Source of the DNA: CAINVV01 sp964506325
GTDB lineage: Bacteria; Bacteroidota; Bacteroidia; Bacteroidales; Prolixibacteraceae
Length of the DNA: 23,065 nt
Direction: 5' to 3'
NCBI GenBank assembly: GCA_964506325.1
Contig: CAZDLO010000051.1
Coordinates: 1-23,065, forward strand
Of this stretch, positions 15,129-23,065 are shown piece by piece. The notes beneath the pieces were generated by a model. The model saw nothing but the letters and a program-made list of their open reading frames with translations, did not search any database and was not told the origin of the DNA. The position numbers were made by a program, and so were the translations under genes. Numbering within the stretch: position 1 is the stretch's first letter; each line of letters opens with the position of its first letter.

Positions 15129-16076
15129 TTAATGAGTCGTCAGGGGTTGGTTAGACATTTCAAGCATAACACCTTCCTTTAGGGAAAAATGGGTATGGAT
15201 CAGTTCCCGGATTTTCAATTCCCGGAGAATGAAATTAATAAAAATTGTAGCTATAATAATCATCTCAACCCTGTTTTTATCTACTCCGGGGATCTGGCAA
15301 CGCCCGTCACGGTTAACTGAGATCAGCAACCTGTGTATCCTGTGAAATTCAGAAATCGGAAAAATGGATGATTTTCGCGCAGTTGTATCAGGTTCTTTTT
15401 GTTCCAGGATGTCCATCAAGGTGTCGAAAGCACCCGAACAGCCCACAAGAATTGCTGGTTTGTGCATGTAGCAGACCTCCTTCAGTATTTTCAGGTGGTC
15501 ATCAAACCAGCTCTCAATGGCCATAATTTCCTCCTCAACCGGAGGATCTGACAGGTGGAACAGTTCAAGAACCCTTGCTATTCCGATGTTAAAGCTCTTT
15601 TTCCAAATAATGGTTCCTGCTTCAGCGAGTATAAATTCATTGCTTCCTCCGCCGATATCCAGAACAAGGTATTTTTCATCCAACGGTGGGAGGGAAGCAA
15701 TCGTTCCGCTGAAAATATATTCAGCCTCCCTGTTGCCGTCGATTACTTCCAGTTCCCACCCGAAGCGGCTTCTGACCTGGTCAATGAACTCCGCCCTGTT
15801 GGCAGCACCCCTGATGGCAGAAGTTCCGATAAGCCGCACCTTGGTGGCGCCGAATTTTTTAATGCTTATTTCATGCAGAGAAAGGGCATTTAGCCCTCTC
15901 TCCATTGCTTCAGGCAGTAATTTATCCTGGTGAATTCCGCCCCGGCCCATTTTGACCGCAATTCTTTCTTCAAACAGAACCCTGAATCCGTGCACTCCGC
16001 GGGATTCTGCAATCAACAGATTGAATGTGTTCGTACCCAGGTCTATAACTGCATTTATGATTTGTATGTCAGCCAT
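15129..16076 (-). CDS. Ppx/GppA-family phosphatase (exopolyphosphatase-like)
   Basis: The 315-residue protein is the short, single-module form of the Ppx/GppA family (ASKHA fold). These enzymes hydrolyse inorganic polyphosphate or the 5'-phosphate of pppGpp. Visible motifs are the first phosphate loop AVIDLGTNTFNLL (residues 9-21), GTSAIRGAANR (84-94), GNREAEYIFSG (114-124) and the second phosphate loop LVLDIGGGSNEF (137-148). It lacks the C-terminal HD-like domain of E. coli Ppx, as many Bacteroidota members do. Its ATG lies inside the permease gene (22-base overlap), which suggests translational coupling. The response-regulator gene follows after two bases. Polyphosphate or alarmone turnover linked to the exporter or regulator is possible but unproven. 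Confidence 0.92.
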   Translation of the reverse strand: MADIQIINAVIDLGTNTFNLLIAESRGVHGFRVLFEERIAVKMGRGGIHQDKLLPEAMERGLNALSLHEISIKKFGATKVRLIGTSAIRGAANRAEFIDQVRSRFGWELEVIDGNREAEYIFSGTIASLPPLDEKYLVLDIGGGSNEFILAEAGTIIWKKSFNIGIARVLELFHLSDPPVEEEIMAIESWFDDHLKILKEVCYMHKPAILVGCSGAFDTLMDILEQKEPDTTARKSSIFPISEFHRIHRLLISVNRDGRCQIPGVDKNRVEMIIIATIFINFILRELKIRELIHTHFSLKEGVMLEMSNQPLTTH

Positions 16077-17389
16077 TTACCCAACTCCTTCCAGGATGTT
16101 TTCTTACCATACATCAATATACCGGTTCTGTATATTTTTCCGGCCGCCCACACCATGCCAATAAACGTAATTATTAGCAGCACCATCGAAAGGATTAGCT
16201 GCCACGCCGGAACACCAAATGGAATCCTGGCCATCATAACGACGGGAGATGTAAATGGTATTATGCTGAACCAGAAGGCAGTAGCTCCCTCTGGATTTTT
16301 TATTGCACTCATCATCACGAGGATAGCCAGGATGATTGGCATCATGATTGGCATCATGAACTGTTGTGCATCCTCCTGCGCATCCACTGCTGAACCCACT
16401 GCAGCAAACAATGAGCTGTAGAGCAGGTAGCCACCAATAAAGAAGAATATAAAGCAACCAATGATCAAAGGGAAATTCACGGATCCCAGCATACCAAGAA
16501 TATCCTGGATTTTATCAAGTTCTGCCGGTGACCCGGCCTGACCGGCAGCCTGCGCCTGCGCAACAATATCCTGTGTGGCTCCACTGCGACCGGCCGGCAT
16601 CAATCCCCGTGCTCCCGAAATAATGGCAAACCCAAGAATAATCCAGATAGCCAGTTGTGTAAGCCCGACCATGGCTATGCCAATAATTTTGCCCATCATC
16701 AGGTCGAAAGGCTTAACACTTGAAATGATAACTTCCACGATCCGGCTTTGCTTCTCTTCCATGACTCCCTGCATAACCATCTGGCCGTACAGCAGAATAA
16801 ACATGTAAATTACAAACCCGAATATATAGCCCAGTATCATTCCTATCTCAGTCGAGCTTTTCTTAGCTTCCCCACCTTCTCCAAGCTTAATAGTGTTAAC
16901 ACTTATGGAGGTTTTGGTCGCTTTGATTCTTTCCTCGAGATCCGGAATTGCAGTCTGCTTGATTACTTCAGCCATTTTCTCTTTTTCAATAACTCCACGG
17001 ATCTTGTTTTGAATCTGGCTTTTGAGATCAAACGGAATATTGCTGGCGGAAATTAATTGCACAGTATTGGTGGTTAATACATTAGGCTGAATAACCAGCA
17101 ATGCATAATAATCTGTTTTTTTGAGCTGATCTTTAATTTTTTCGTAATCCTCCTTCTGGATGAATTTGTATTTCGTGTAATTGTTGCTTTCCAGTTGTCC
17201 CAGCAGGACGGAAGAACCGTCATAGACAGCTATAGTCCTTTCCTTGGTGTCGTCCTGAGACATGAAGTAGGCAGGAAGTATAAACATGGCCGCCATCAGC
17301 GCCGGCATCAGGATCGTCATAATGATGAATGATTTTTTCCTGACTCTTGTAGTATATTCACGGGTGAGTACTAATCCTATTTTGCTCAT
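16055..17389 (-). CDS. ABC-2 type exporter permease (NatB-like)
   Basis: The 444-residue inner-membrane protein has the ABC-2 layout. One N-terminal membrane segment lies at about 22-44, followed by a large extracytoplasmic region (about 45-180) and then five or six hydrophobic segments (about 183-205, 228-256, 305-330, 343-362, 370-390, 400-425). The extracytoplasmic part is rich in charged and amphipathic helix (for example the KTDYYALLVIQPN strand region). NatB and related permeases with this architecture export sodium, drugs or other small solutes. Its start follows the ATPase stop by nine bases, so the pair forms the transporter. The substrate cannot be assigned. Confidence 0.9.
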   Translation of the reverse strand: MSKIGLVLTREYTTRVRKKSFIIMTILMPALMAAMFILPAYFMSQDDTKERTIAVYDGSSVLLGQLESNNYTKYKFIQKEDYEKIKDQLKKTDYYALLVIQPNVLTTNTVQLISASNIPFDLKSQIQNKIRGVIEKEKMAEVIKQTAIPDLEERIKATKTSISVNTIKLGEGGEAKKSSTEIGMILGYIFGFVIYMFILLYGQMVMQGVMEEKQSRIVEVIISSVKPFDLMMGKIIGIAMVGLTQLAIWIILGFAIISGARGLMPAGRSGATQDIVAQAQAAGQAGSPAELDKIQDILGMLGSVNFPLIIGCFIFFFIGGYLLYSSLFAAVGSAVDAQEDAQQFMMPIMMPIILAILVMMSAIKNPEGATAFWFSIIPFTSPVVMMARIPFGVPAWQLILSMVLLIITFIGMVWAAGKIYRTGILMYGKKTSWKELGKWLTYKS

Positions 17390-17398
17390 GACGTATGA

Positions 17399-18316
17399 TT
17401 AAGAATTTTGTTTGACTACTTTTATGAATACCTCATTCATGCTGGGAATCAGCTCGTTGAAAGATACAATTTCTACATTGTCAACCAGGTCTTTTATGAG
17501 GGTGCCCGAGTTGCTGCCATTTAAAAACTGGATTTTAAGGCTGTTGGTTCTGCCAGACTCATCGTGTGACAGGATGGAGTATTTTTTGTTCAGTTCCTGC
17601 TCGATTTTCAAAAATTCACCCTTGTAGGAAACATCAAAGATGTTGGATTTGTATTTTTCACGGATGTTCAGTGTCGGACCATCCAGAATTTTTTTGGATT
17701 TGTCGATCAGGGCAATATGGTCGCACAACTCTTCGACTGATTCCATGTTGTGCGTGGAGAAAATGATCGTAGCTCCCTCTTTTTTCATGCGGAGTATTTC
17801 CACCTTCATCAGTTCTGCATTGATGGGATCAAATCCGCTGAAAGGCTCGTCAAAAATCATGAGTTTTGGTTTGTGCAGCACCGTACAGATAAACTGAACC
17901 TTTTGCTGCATCCCTTTGGAGAGTTCCATCACTTTCTTGTCCCACCAGGAGATGATCTCAAATTTTTCAAACCAGATTTTCAGTTCCCGCATTGCGTCCC
18001 GTCGTGAGAGCCCTTTCAGCATCCCAAGGTACAGGGCTTGTTCCCCAACCTTCATCTTTTTGTAGAGGCCGCGTTCTTCGGGAAGATAGCCGATCCGGTA
18101 AATATCATCTTCCTTCATCTTGCGTCCCTCGAACCAGACAGAACCGCTGTCCGGGGAAGTAATCTGGTTGATGATCCGGATCAGGGTTGTTTTACCTGCT
18201 CCGTTTGGTCCGAGTAAACCAAAAACGGTACCTTCTGGTACCGAGATAGAGACTTCGGATAATGCTTTAAAATTCGAATAAGATTTGGTGACATCATGAG
18301 CTTCAAATAGATCCAT
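17399..18316 (-). CDS. ABC transporter ATPase (NatA-like)
   Basis: The 305-residue ATPase has Walker A GPNGAGKTT (36-44), the signature LSKGMQQK (132-139), Walker B LMIFDEPFSGFDP (152-164) and the switch His189 in STHNMES. The region after about residue 220 is the DUF4162-like C-terminal extension typical of NatA-type exporter ATPases. GYLPEERGLYKKM (77-89) is also characteristic of that group. It is the first gene of a four-gene minus-strand operon (ATPase, permease, Ppx/GppA, response regulator). A TATCTTCG sequence on the minus strand in the AT-rich upstream region is one base off the -7 box. Confidence 0.95.
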   Translation of the reverse strand: MDLFEAHDVTKSYSNFKALSEVSISVPEGTVFGLLGPNGAGKTTLIRIINQITSPDSGSVWFEGRKMKEDDIYRIGYLPEERGLYKKMKVGEQALYLGMLKGLSRRDAMRELKIWFEKFEIISWWDKKVMELSKGMQQKVQFICTVLHKPKLMIFDEPFSGFDPINAELMKVEILRMKKEGATIIFSTHNMESVEELCDHIALIDKSKKILDGPTLNIREKYKSNIFDVSYKGEFLKIEQELNKKYSILSHDESGRTNSLKIQFLNGSNSGTLIKDLVDNVEIVSFNELIPSMNEVFIKVVKQNS

Positions 18317-18454
18317 GCTTATTGAATATAATTGTTAATATCAATTGAACGAAGATAACAATAAGTAAGCATTTTCACAGAAAATTACAGTCGATAATTA
18401 TTTTTTTGACATAAGGATTTCAGGTTGGATTTTCAATACACAGGCGGATTAAAA

Positions 18455-18491
18455 CGGAAAGATCCAATGATTTTTTCAATGGATCTTTCCG
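18455..18491 (-). terminator. carB intrinsic terminator
   Basis: The arms CGGAAAGATCCA (18455-18466) and TGGATCTTTCCG (18480-18491) pair over 12 bp. After one mismatch three more pairs close a 5-nt loop. On the minus strand the stem is followed by TTTT. It lies about 70 bases after the carB stop and separates carAB from the exporter operon. Confidence 0.75.
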
Positions 18492-18561
18492 GTAATTGCA
18501 TGATTATCCTGGAAGGGGGGAAATCGTATTTACCTACATCGTGCCGGTAAATATGATGGTT

Positions 18562-21500
18562 CTATTTGTATTCGTCCCATGACTTGATGGTAATATCGTC
18601 CATTTCCAGTTTGCAGATGGCGTAGATAAAGGCGCTGGCAACGCGTGAATTGGTGATCAGCGGGATGTTGAAGTCGATGGCGTTTCTCCGGATCCGGTAA
18701 CCATTTGATAATTCACGGTTGGTATGGTCCTTGGGAATATTGATGACCATTTCGATCTTCCTTTGCCTGATCAGCTCTAGGGTGTTGGGCGACATATCTT
18801 CCTCGTCCGGCCAGTAAACTTTTTCTGTTTCCAAACCGTTCTCCTGGAAAAAATGGTGGGTTCCACCTGTTGCATAAATAGTGAATCCTCTTTCCATCAG
18901 CATTTTGGCGCTCTGAAGTAATTCAATCTTTCCCCTGACCGGTCCGGATGAAATTAGGATGGTTTTTTTCGGGATGCGGTAACCCACTGAGAGCATGGAT
19001 TTGAGTAATGCCTCATAGAAGTTCTCGCCGATACATCCGACCTCGCCCGTTGAGGACATATCCACTCCCAGCACCGGATCAGCATTCAGAAGCCTGTGGA
19101 AGGAAAACTGCGGTGCCTTAACACCTACATAATCAAGTTCGAAGAGTGATTTGTCGGGCTTCTCAAACGGCACATCCAACATGGCTTTGGTTGCAATTTC
19201 GATAAGATTGGTTTTCAGAACCTTTGAGACGAACGGGAACGACCTTGATGCCCTCAGGTTACATTCGATCACCTTGATGTCGTTGTCCTTGGCGAGGTAC
19301 TGGATGTTGAATGGCCCTGTTATCTCAAGGGCATTGGCTATTTTCCTGGATATTTTCTTAATACGGCGGATGGTTTCCACGTATAATTTCTGGGGAGGGA
19401 ATACGATGGTGGCATCGCCTGAGTGAACCCCTGCAAATTCTACGTGTTCGGACAACGCATAGGCCACAATCTCACCGTTTTTTGCGACTGCATCCACTTC
19501 AATCTCCTTGGCATTCTCAATGAATTCCGAAACAACGACCGGATGTTCTTTGGAAACGTGAGCTGCCAGCTCGAGGAAATGCTCAAGCTGATCGCGGTTT
19601 GAAACAACGTTCATAGCAGCACCGGAAAGCACGTAGGAGGGCCGTATCAGTACCGGAAATCCAACCTCGTCGACAAAGCGGAAAATTTCCTCAATGGTGG
19701 TGAGCTGGCTCCACCTGGGCTGATCAACACCCAGGGCATCGAGCATCGCTGAAAACTTGTTGCGGTCCTCGGCATTGTCAATCTTTTCGGCGGTGGTACC
19801 AAGAATCGGGACATTCATTGAATGAAGCCGCATCGCCAGGTTGTTCGGAATCTGGCCACCCATGGAAAGAACTGTTCCCTTTGGATCTTCAAGGTCGCAT
19901 ATGTCAAGGACTCTTTCCAGGGAAAGCTCATCGAAATACAACCTGTCACAGTTGTCGTAGTCGGTGGAAACCGTTTCGGGATTGTAGTTGATCATGATGG
20001 CGCGGAAACCCTCCTTGCGGATGGTATTGACCGCATTAACGGAACACCAGTCAAATTCAACGCTGGAGCCTATCCTGTAAGCACCTGAACCCAGTACAAT
20101 GATCGACTGGCCGTCGTGCTGAAAGGTAACGTCATGCTCAGATCCGTTGTAGGTCATATATAGGTAATTGGTCTGCGCCGGGTATTCCCCTGCAAGGGTG
20201 TCAATTTGCTTGACAAATGGAACAATGTTGTGTTTCTTCCTGAAATCTCTCACCTTCAGGCTTTCTGCATTCATGTCCCTGATGCCGGATTTCAAAACAA
20301 TCCGGGCAATCTGGAAGTCAGAAAAACCAAGCTTTTTGGCATCCAGCAGCAAGTCTGCCGGAAGAATTTCCAGGGTATTGAAATCGAGAAGTTGTGTTCT
20401 TAGCTGGTAGATATTTTGCAACCGCATCAGGAACCATTTGTCAATCCTGGTAATTTCCCATATTTTATCAACGGTATAACCTTTGTGGAAGGCCTCAGCA
20501 ATGGCAAAAATCCGGCGGTCTGTCGGGTTGGTCAGTTCCTCAACGATGTCGACAATTTCCATGTCTCCGCGGTTACCTACAAATCCGTGCATGCCGATGC
20601 CAATCATCCTGAGACCTTTCTGGATAGCTTCCTCGAAGGTACGTCCGATAGCCATGATTTCACCGACAGATTTCATGCTGGAACCCAGATTTTTGGACAC
20701 CCCGACAAATTTGCCAAGGTCCCAGCGGGGTATTTTCACGACGCAATAATCCAGCGCGGGTTCAAAACAAGCTGTTGTCTCTTTGGTAACAGAATTCTTC
20801 AGTTCATGCAGCCCATAGCCAAGTCCGAGTTTGGCAGCCACGAAAGCCAGCGGATAACCGGTAGCTTTGGAAGCAAGTGCCGACGACCTTGATAGCCTGG
20901 CATTCACCTCTATGACCCTGTAGTCTTCAGAATTGGGATCAAGGGCAAACTGCACATTGCATTCGCCGATCACTCCGATCTTGCGAATGATTTTGATGGA
21001 CAGTGCACGCAGTTTATGGTATTCGTCGTTGGAGAGAGTTTGTGATGGTGCCACAACAATTGATTCACCCGTATGAATTCCAAGGGGGTCAAAATTTTCC
21101 ATGTTACAGACGGTGATGCAGTTGTCATACTGGTCGCGGACAACTTCATACTCAACTTCCTTCCATCCTTTGATCGACTCTTCTACAAGAATCTGGCCGG
21201 AATAAGAGAATGCATTGTCGGCGAGTTTGTTCAGTTCTGTTTCGTTGGAACAGAATCCGGAACCCAAACCGCCAAGTGTATAGGCTGCCCTGATAATAAG
21301 CGGGTATCCAAGGGTAGTCGCAGCTTCCCTGGCCTTTTCAATGGAGGTGCAGGCAATGCTCCTCGGTGTAAGTACGTCTATTTCATGAAGTATGCCTGAG
21401 AATATTTCCCGGTCTTCGGTGTTGATGATAGATTGGACCGGTGTTCCGACCACCTTTAGGTTGTATTTATCGAGGATTCCCTGGCGGAAAAGATCGACCC

Positions 21501-21792
21501 CGCAATTGAGGGCTGTCTGACCTCCGAAGGCGAGTAAAATGCCATCGGGGTTTTCTTTTTGTATTACTTTTTCAACAAAATAGGCCGTTACAGGAAGAAA
21601 ATATATTTTATCGGCAATCTCTTCGGAGGTCTGGATTGTTGCGATGTTGGGATTGATCAGTATAGTATAAACGCCTTCTTCCTTCAAGGCTTTCAGTGCC
21701 TGGGATCCAGAGTAGTCAAACTCTCCGGCCTCACCGATTTTAAGTGCGCCTGAACCGAGAACAATTACTTTTTTAATATCTGTGTTTAGCAT
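18562..21792 (-). CDS. carB: Carbamoyl-phosphate synthase large subunit
   Basis: The 1076-residue protein matches the usual length (E. coli 1073). It builds carbamoyl phosphate from bicarbonate, ammonia channelled from CarA, and two ATP, feeding arginine and pyrimidine synthesis. The two homologous ATP-grasp halves each open with a GSGAxxIG loop (VLGSGALKIGEAGEFDYSG at the N-terminus and VLGSGAYRIGSSVEFDW in the second half). The allosteric MGS-like domain is at the C-terminus (ISSGPVRGKIELL, YATGGTHHFFQENG). No truncation or frameshift is seen. The ATG at 21790-21792 is 71 bases downstream of the carA stop, and the two genes should be co-transcribed. Confidence 0.98.
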   Translation of the reverse strand: MLNTDIKKVIVLGSGALKIGEAGEFDYSGSQALKALKEEGVYTILINPNIATIQTSEEIADKIYFLPVTAYFVEKVIQKENPDGILLAFGGQTALNCGVDLFRQGILDKYNLKVVGTPVQSIINTEDREIFSGILHEIDVLTPRSIACTSIEKAREAATTLGYPLIIRAAYTLGGLGSGFCSNETELNKLADNAFSYSGQILVEESIKGWKEVEYEVVRDQYDNCITVCNMENFDPLGIHTGESIVVAPSQTLSNDEYHKLRALSIKIIRKIGVIGECNVQFALDPNSEDYRVIEVNARLSRSSALASKATGYPLAFVAAKLGLGYGLHELKNSVTKETTACFEPALDYCVVKIPRWDLGKFVGVSKNLGSSMKSVGEIMAIGRTFEEAIQKGLRMIGIGMHGFVGNRGDMEIVDIVEELTNPTDRRIFAIAEAFHKGYTVDKIWEITRIDKWFLMRLQNIYQLRTQLLDFNTLEILPADLLLDAKKLGFSDFQIARIVLKSGIRDMNAESLKVRDFRKKHNIVPFVKQIDTLAGEYPAQTNYLYMTYNGSEHDVTFQHDGQSIIVLGSGAYRIGSSVEFDWCSVNAVNTIRKEGFRAIMINYNPETVSTDYDNCDRLYFDELSLERVLDICDLEDPKGTVLSMGGQIPNNLAMRLHSMNVPILGTTAEKIDNAEDRNKFSAMLDALGVDQPRWSQLTTIEEIFRFVDEVGFPVLIRPSYVLSGAAMNVVSNRDQLEHFLELAAHVSKEHPVVVSEFIENAKEIEVDAVAKNGEIVAYALSEHVEFAGVHSGDATIVFPPQKLYVETIRRIKKISRKIANALEITGPFNIQYLAKDNDIKVIECNLRASRSFPFVSKVLKTNLIEIATKAMLDVPFEKPDKSLFELDYVGVKAPQFSFHRLLNADPVLGVDMSSTGEVGCIGENFYEALLKSMLSVGYRIPKKTILISSGPVRGKIELLQSAKMLMERGFTIYATGGTHHFFQENGLETEKVYWPDEEDMSPNTLELIRQRKIEMVINIPKDHTNRELSNGYRIRRNAIDFNIPLITNSRVASAFIYAICKLEMDDITIKSWDEYK

Positions 21793-21863
21793 AACGTTGG
21801 ATTTTTACAAGAACCTGGCAGATCGAGGCAGATTGAAATTTATTTACTGTTGCACACTTTTGT

Positions 21864-22937
21864 TCATTTTTGGCACTTCCTGATGTTCTCAATGAAAACA
21901 TCAAACAGGAACTCAGTATCCACAGGGCCGGAAGAGGCCTCCGGGTGAAACTGGGTGGAGAAGAAGGGCTTGGTTTTGTGACGGATACCCTCGTTGGTGT
22001 TATCGTTAACGTTGTAAAACAATGTTTCCCAATCGGAGGGCAAAGACTTCTGATCTATGGCATATCCGTGGTTTTGGGAGGTGATAAAGCACCTGTTTGT
22101 CCCGGACATCAGCACAGGTTGGTTGTGACTCCTGTGTCCGTACTTCAGCTTGTAGGTTTTACATCCCGCGGCAAGTCCGAGTAGCTGGTTACCCAGGCAT
22201 ATCCCCATGATTGGTTTTTCCTGGCTGATGGCCTTCCGGATATGCTGAACAGTGATGTCACACATTGTAGGGTCTCCCGGACCATTGGTCAGAAACAATC
22301 CATCGTATTGCATGGTGGTAAAATCATGATCCCATGGCACCCTGATTACCCTGACCCCTCTTTTTATCAGGCATCGTATGATATTGTTCTTAACGCCGCA
22401 ATCGATCAGGACAACAGTCATGTCTCCCTCTCCATACATTTCTACCGAGTTGGTACTGGCTTTCGCAACCAGGTTGGCCAGGTTGGGATCTTCCAAAAGA
22501 ACCGGCTCTGATTCGAATTCGATTTTCCCCAGCATGGAACCTTCCTCCCGGAGGATTTTGGTGAGTGCCCGTGTATCGATGCCGTAAATTCCAGGTATTT
22601 GCTGCGATATCATCCAGTCGGCGAGGCTGGACTGCGCGTTCCAGTGGCTGTATCCGAAAGAATAGTTGTCAACAACCAACCCGGTGATGTGTATTTTATC
22701 AGATTCAAAATAACGGTGAAGGCCATTCTCCATCCTGTTATCCGGAACCCCGTAATTGCCGATCATCGGATAGGTGGATACAAGTATCTGACCTGTATAG
22801 GAAGGATCAGTCAAACTTTCAGGGTACCCGGTCATGGCTGTGTAAAACACCACCTCGCCAGCCACCGATTTCTCATATCCGAAAGATTTACCTTCGAATG
22901 TTTTCCCGTCTTCCAGTACCAACTTTACTTTTCGCAT
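21864..22937 (-). CDS. carA: Carbamoyl-phosphate synthase small (glutaminase) subunit
   Basis: The 357-residue class I glutamine amidotransferase supplies ammonia to CarB. The N-terminal CPSase domain shows FYTAMTGYPESLTDPSYTGQ (31-50). The catalytic triad is Cys247 in GICLGNQ, His331 and Glu333 in FHPEAS. Residue 250 is Asn where E. coli CarA has His (CLGHQ); the neighbouring Gln is kept, so activity should not be lost. Upstream are 47 bases and then a strong hairpin (22985-23034), which leaves little room for a separate promoter. Expression may therefore start within or before that hairpin. The gene before it lies outside the window. Confidence 0.97.
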   Translation of the reverse strand: MRKVKLVLEDGKTFEGKSFGYEKSVAGEVVFYTAMTGYPESLTDPSYTGQILVSTYPMIGNYGVPDNRMENGLHRYFESDKIHITGLVVDNYSFGYSHWNAQSSLADWMISQQIPGIYGIDTRALTKILREEGSMLGKIEFESEPVLLEDPNLANLVAKASTNSVEMYGEGDMTVVLIDCGVKNNIIRCLIKRGVRVIRVPWDHDFTTMQYDGLFLTNGPGDPTMCDITVQHIRKAISQEKPIMGICLGNQLLGLAAGCKTYKLKYGHRSHNQPVLMSGTNRCFITSQNHGYAIDQKSLPSDWETLFYNVNDNTNEGIRHKTKPFFSTQFHPEASSGPVDTEFLFDVFIENIRKCQK

Positions 22938-22984
22938 TGCCGTTTTTGTTCTGTTTATTTCTGACTTCTTCTTTTTTATATTAG

Positions 22985-23034
22985 AAAAAATGCGTTTTCA
23001 CTACTTTTTAATCAGCAGTAAAAACGCATTTTTT
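22985..23034 (-). terminator. Hairpin with T-tracts upstream of carA (terminator or attenuator)
   Basis: The arms AAAAAATGCGTTTT (22985-22998) and AAAACGCATTTTTT (23021-23034) are perfectly complementary. After one mismatch ACT/AGT extends the stem (23000-23002 with 23017-23019). On either strand the stem ends in six T residues, so it could terminate transcription both ways. It sits 47 bases before the carA ATG. Either it ends the gene beyond the window or it attenuates carAB. Confidence 0.6.
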
Positions 23035-23065
23035 GCGTTAACAAGATCGATATTCCCGGATGTTG

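Noticed and set aside
22188..22208. CarA inactivation because CLGNQ replaces CLGHQ
   Set aside because: The catalytic Cys, His and Glu are all intact, and the changed residue is not part of the triad.
23038..23065. 3' end of a further minus-strand gene (eight codons and TAA just before the hairpin)
   Set aside because: Eight codons are too few to recognise, and all three frames close within the next few dozen bases.

Overview
The window looks like chromosomal DNA of a member of the Bacteroidota, probably a free-living or anaerobic Bacteroidales/Marinilabiliales-type organism. This is inferred, with no database support. The reasons are: several genes are preceded by TAnnTTTG -7 boxes, the promoter signature of this phylum; Shine-Dalgarno sequences are mostly weak; secreted glycan-active proteins (a sialate O-acetylesterase and a beta-helix protein resembling family GH141) sit beside an outer-membrane barrel; and the fumarase is the iron-sulfur class I enzyme. 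Most genes are housekeeping, and no mobile element, CRISPR array, tRNA or rRNA was seen.

Layout. 1-2801 (all minus): a flavodoxin-fold quinone reductase cut by the window edge, class I fumarase, and a small NAD(P)-binding Rossmann protein. 2892-5403: an Omp85-type barrel (minus), diverging from endonuclease IV (plus), which ends in a perfect 29-bp stem terminator. 5405-11640: a glycan-degradation neighbourhood with the sialate O-acetylesterase (minus), a creatininase-family amidohydrolase (plus) and a 992-residue beta-helix/CARDB protein (minus). 11641-13101: about 1.4 kb with no convincing gene. 13102-13965: a diacylglycerol-kinase-type lipid kinase (plus), which abuts the next gene end to end.

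13966-18316 (minus) is a tightly packed operon read from high to low coordinates: ABC-2 exporter ATPase, its permease, a Ppx/GppA phosphatase, and an NtrC-type response regulator that lacks a DNA-binding domain. 18562-22937 (minus) is carA-carB, encoding carbamoyl-phosphate synthase for arginine and pyrimidine synthesis, with a strong hairpin upstream of carA.

The least ordinary part is 11856-12791. It is GC-rich (58-60% in three 60-base blocks counted by hand), purine-rich on the minus strand, and carries seven copies of CTTGCG, which on the minus strand often form small stems closed by GCAA loops. It also holds a 23-nt near-perfect direct repeat. On the minus strand it is bracketed by a good Bacteroidota promoter (12759-12791, 21-nt spacer) and a strong terminator (11856-11897). 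It may encode an undescribed RNA of about 0.9 kb. The AT-rich stretch next to it (12780-13000) has two perfect inverted repeats between this promoter and the lipid-kinase promoter.
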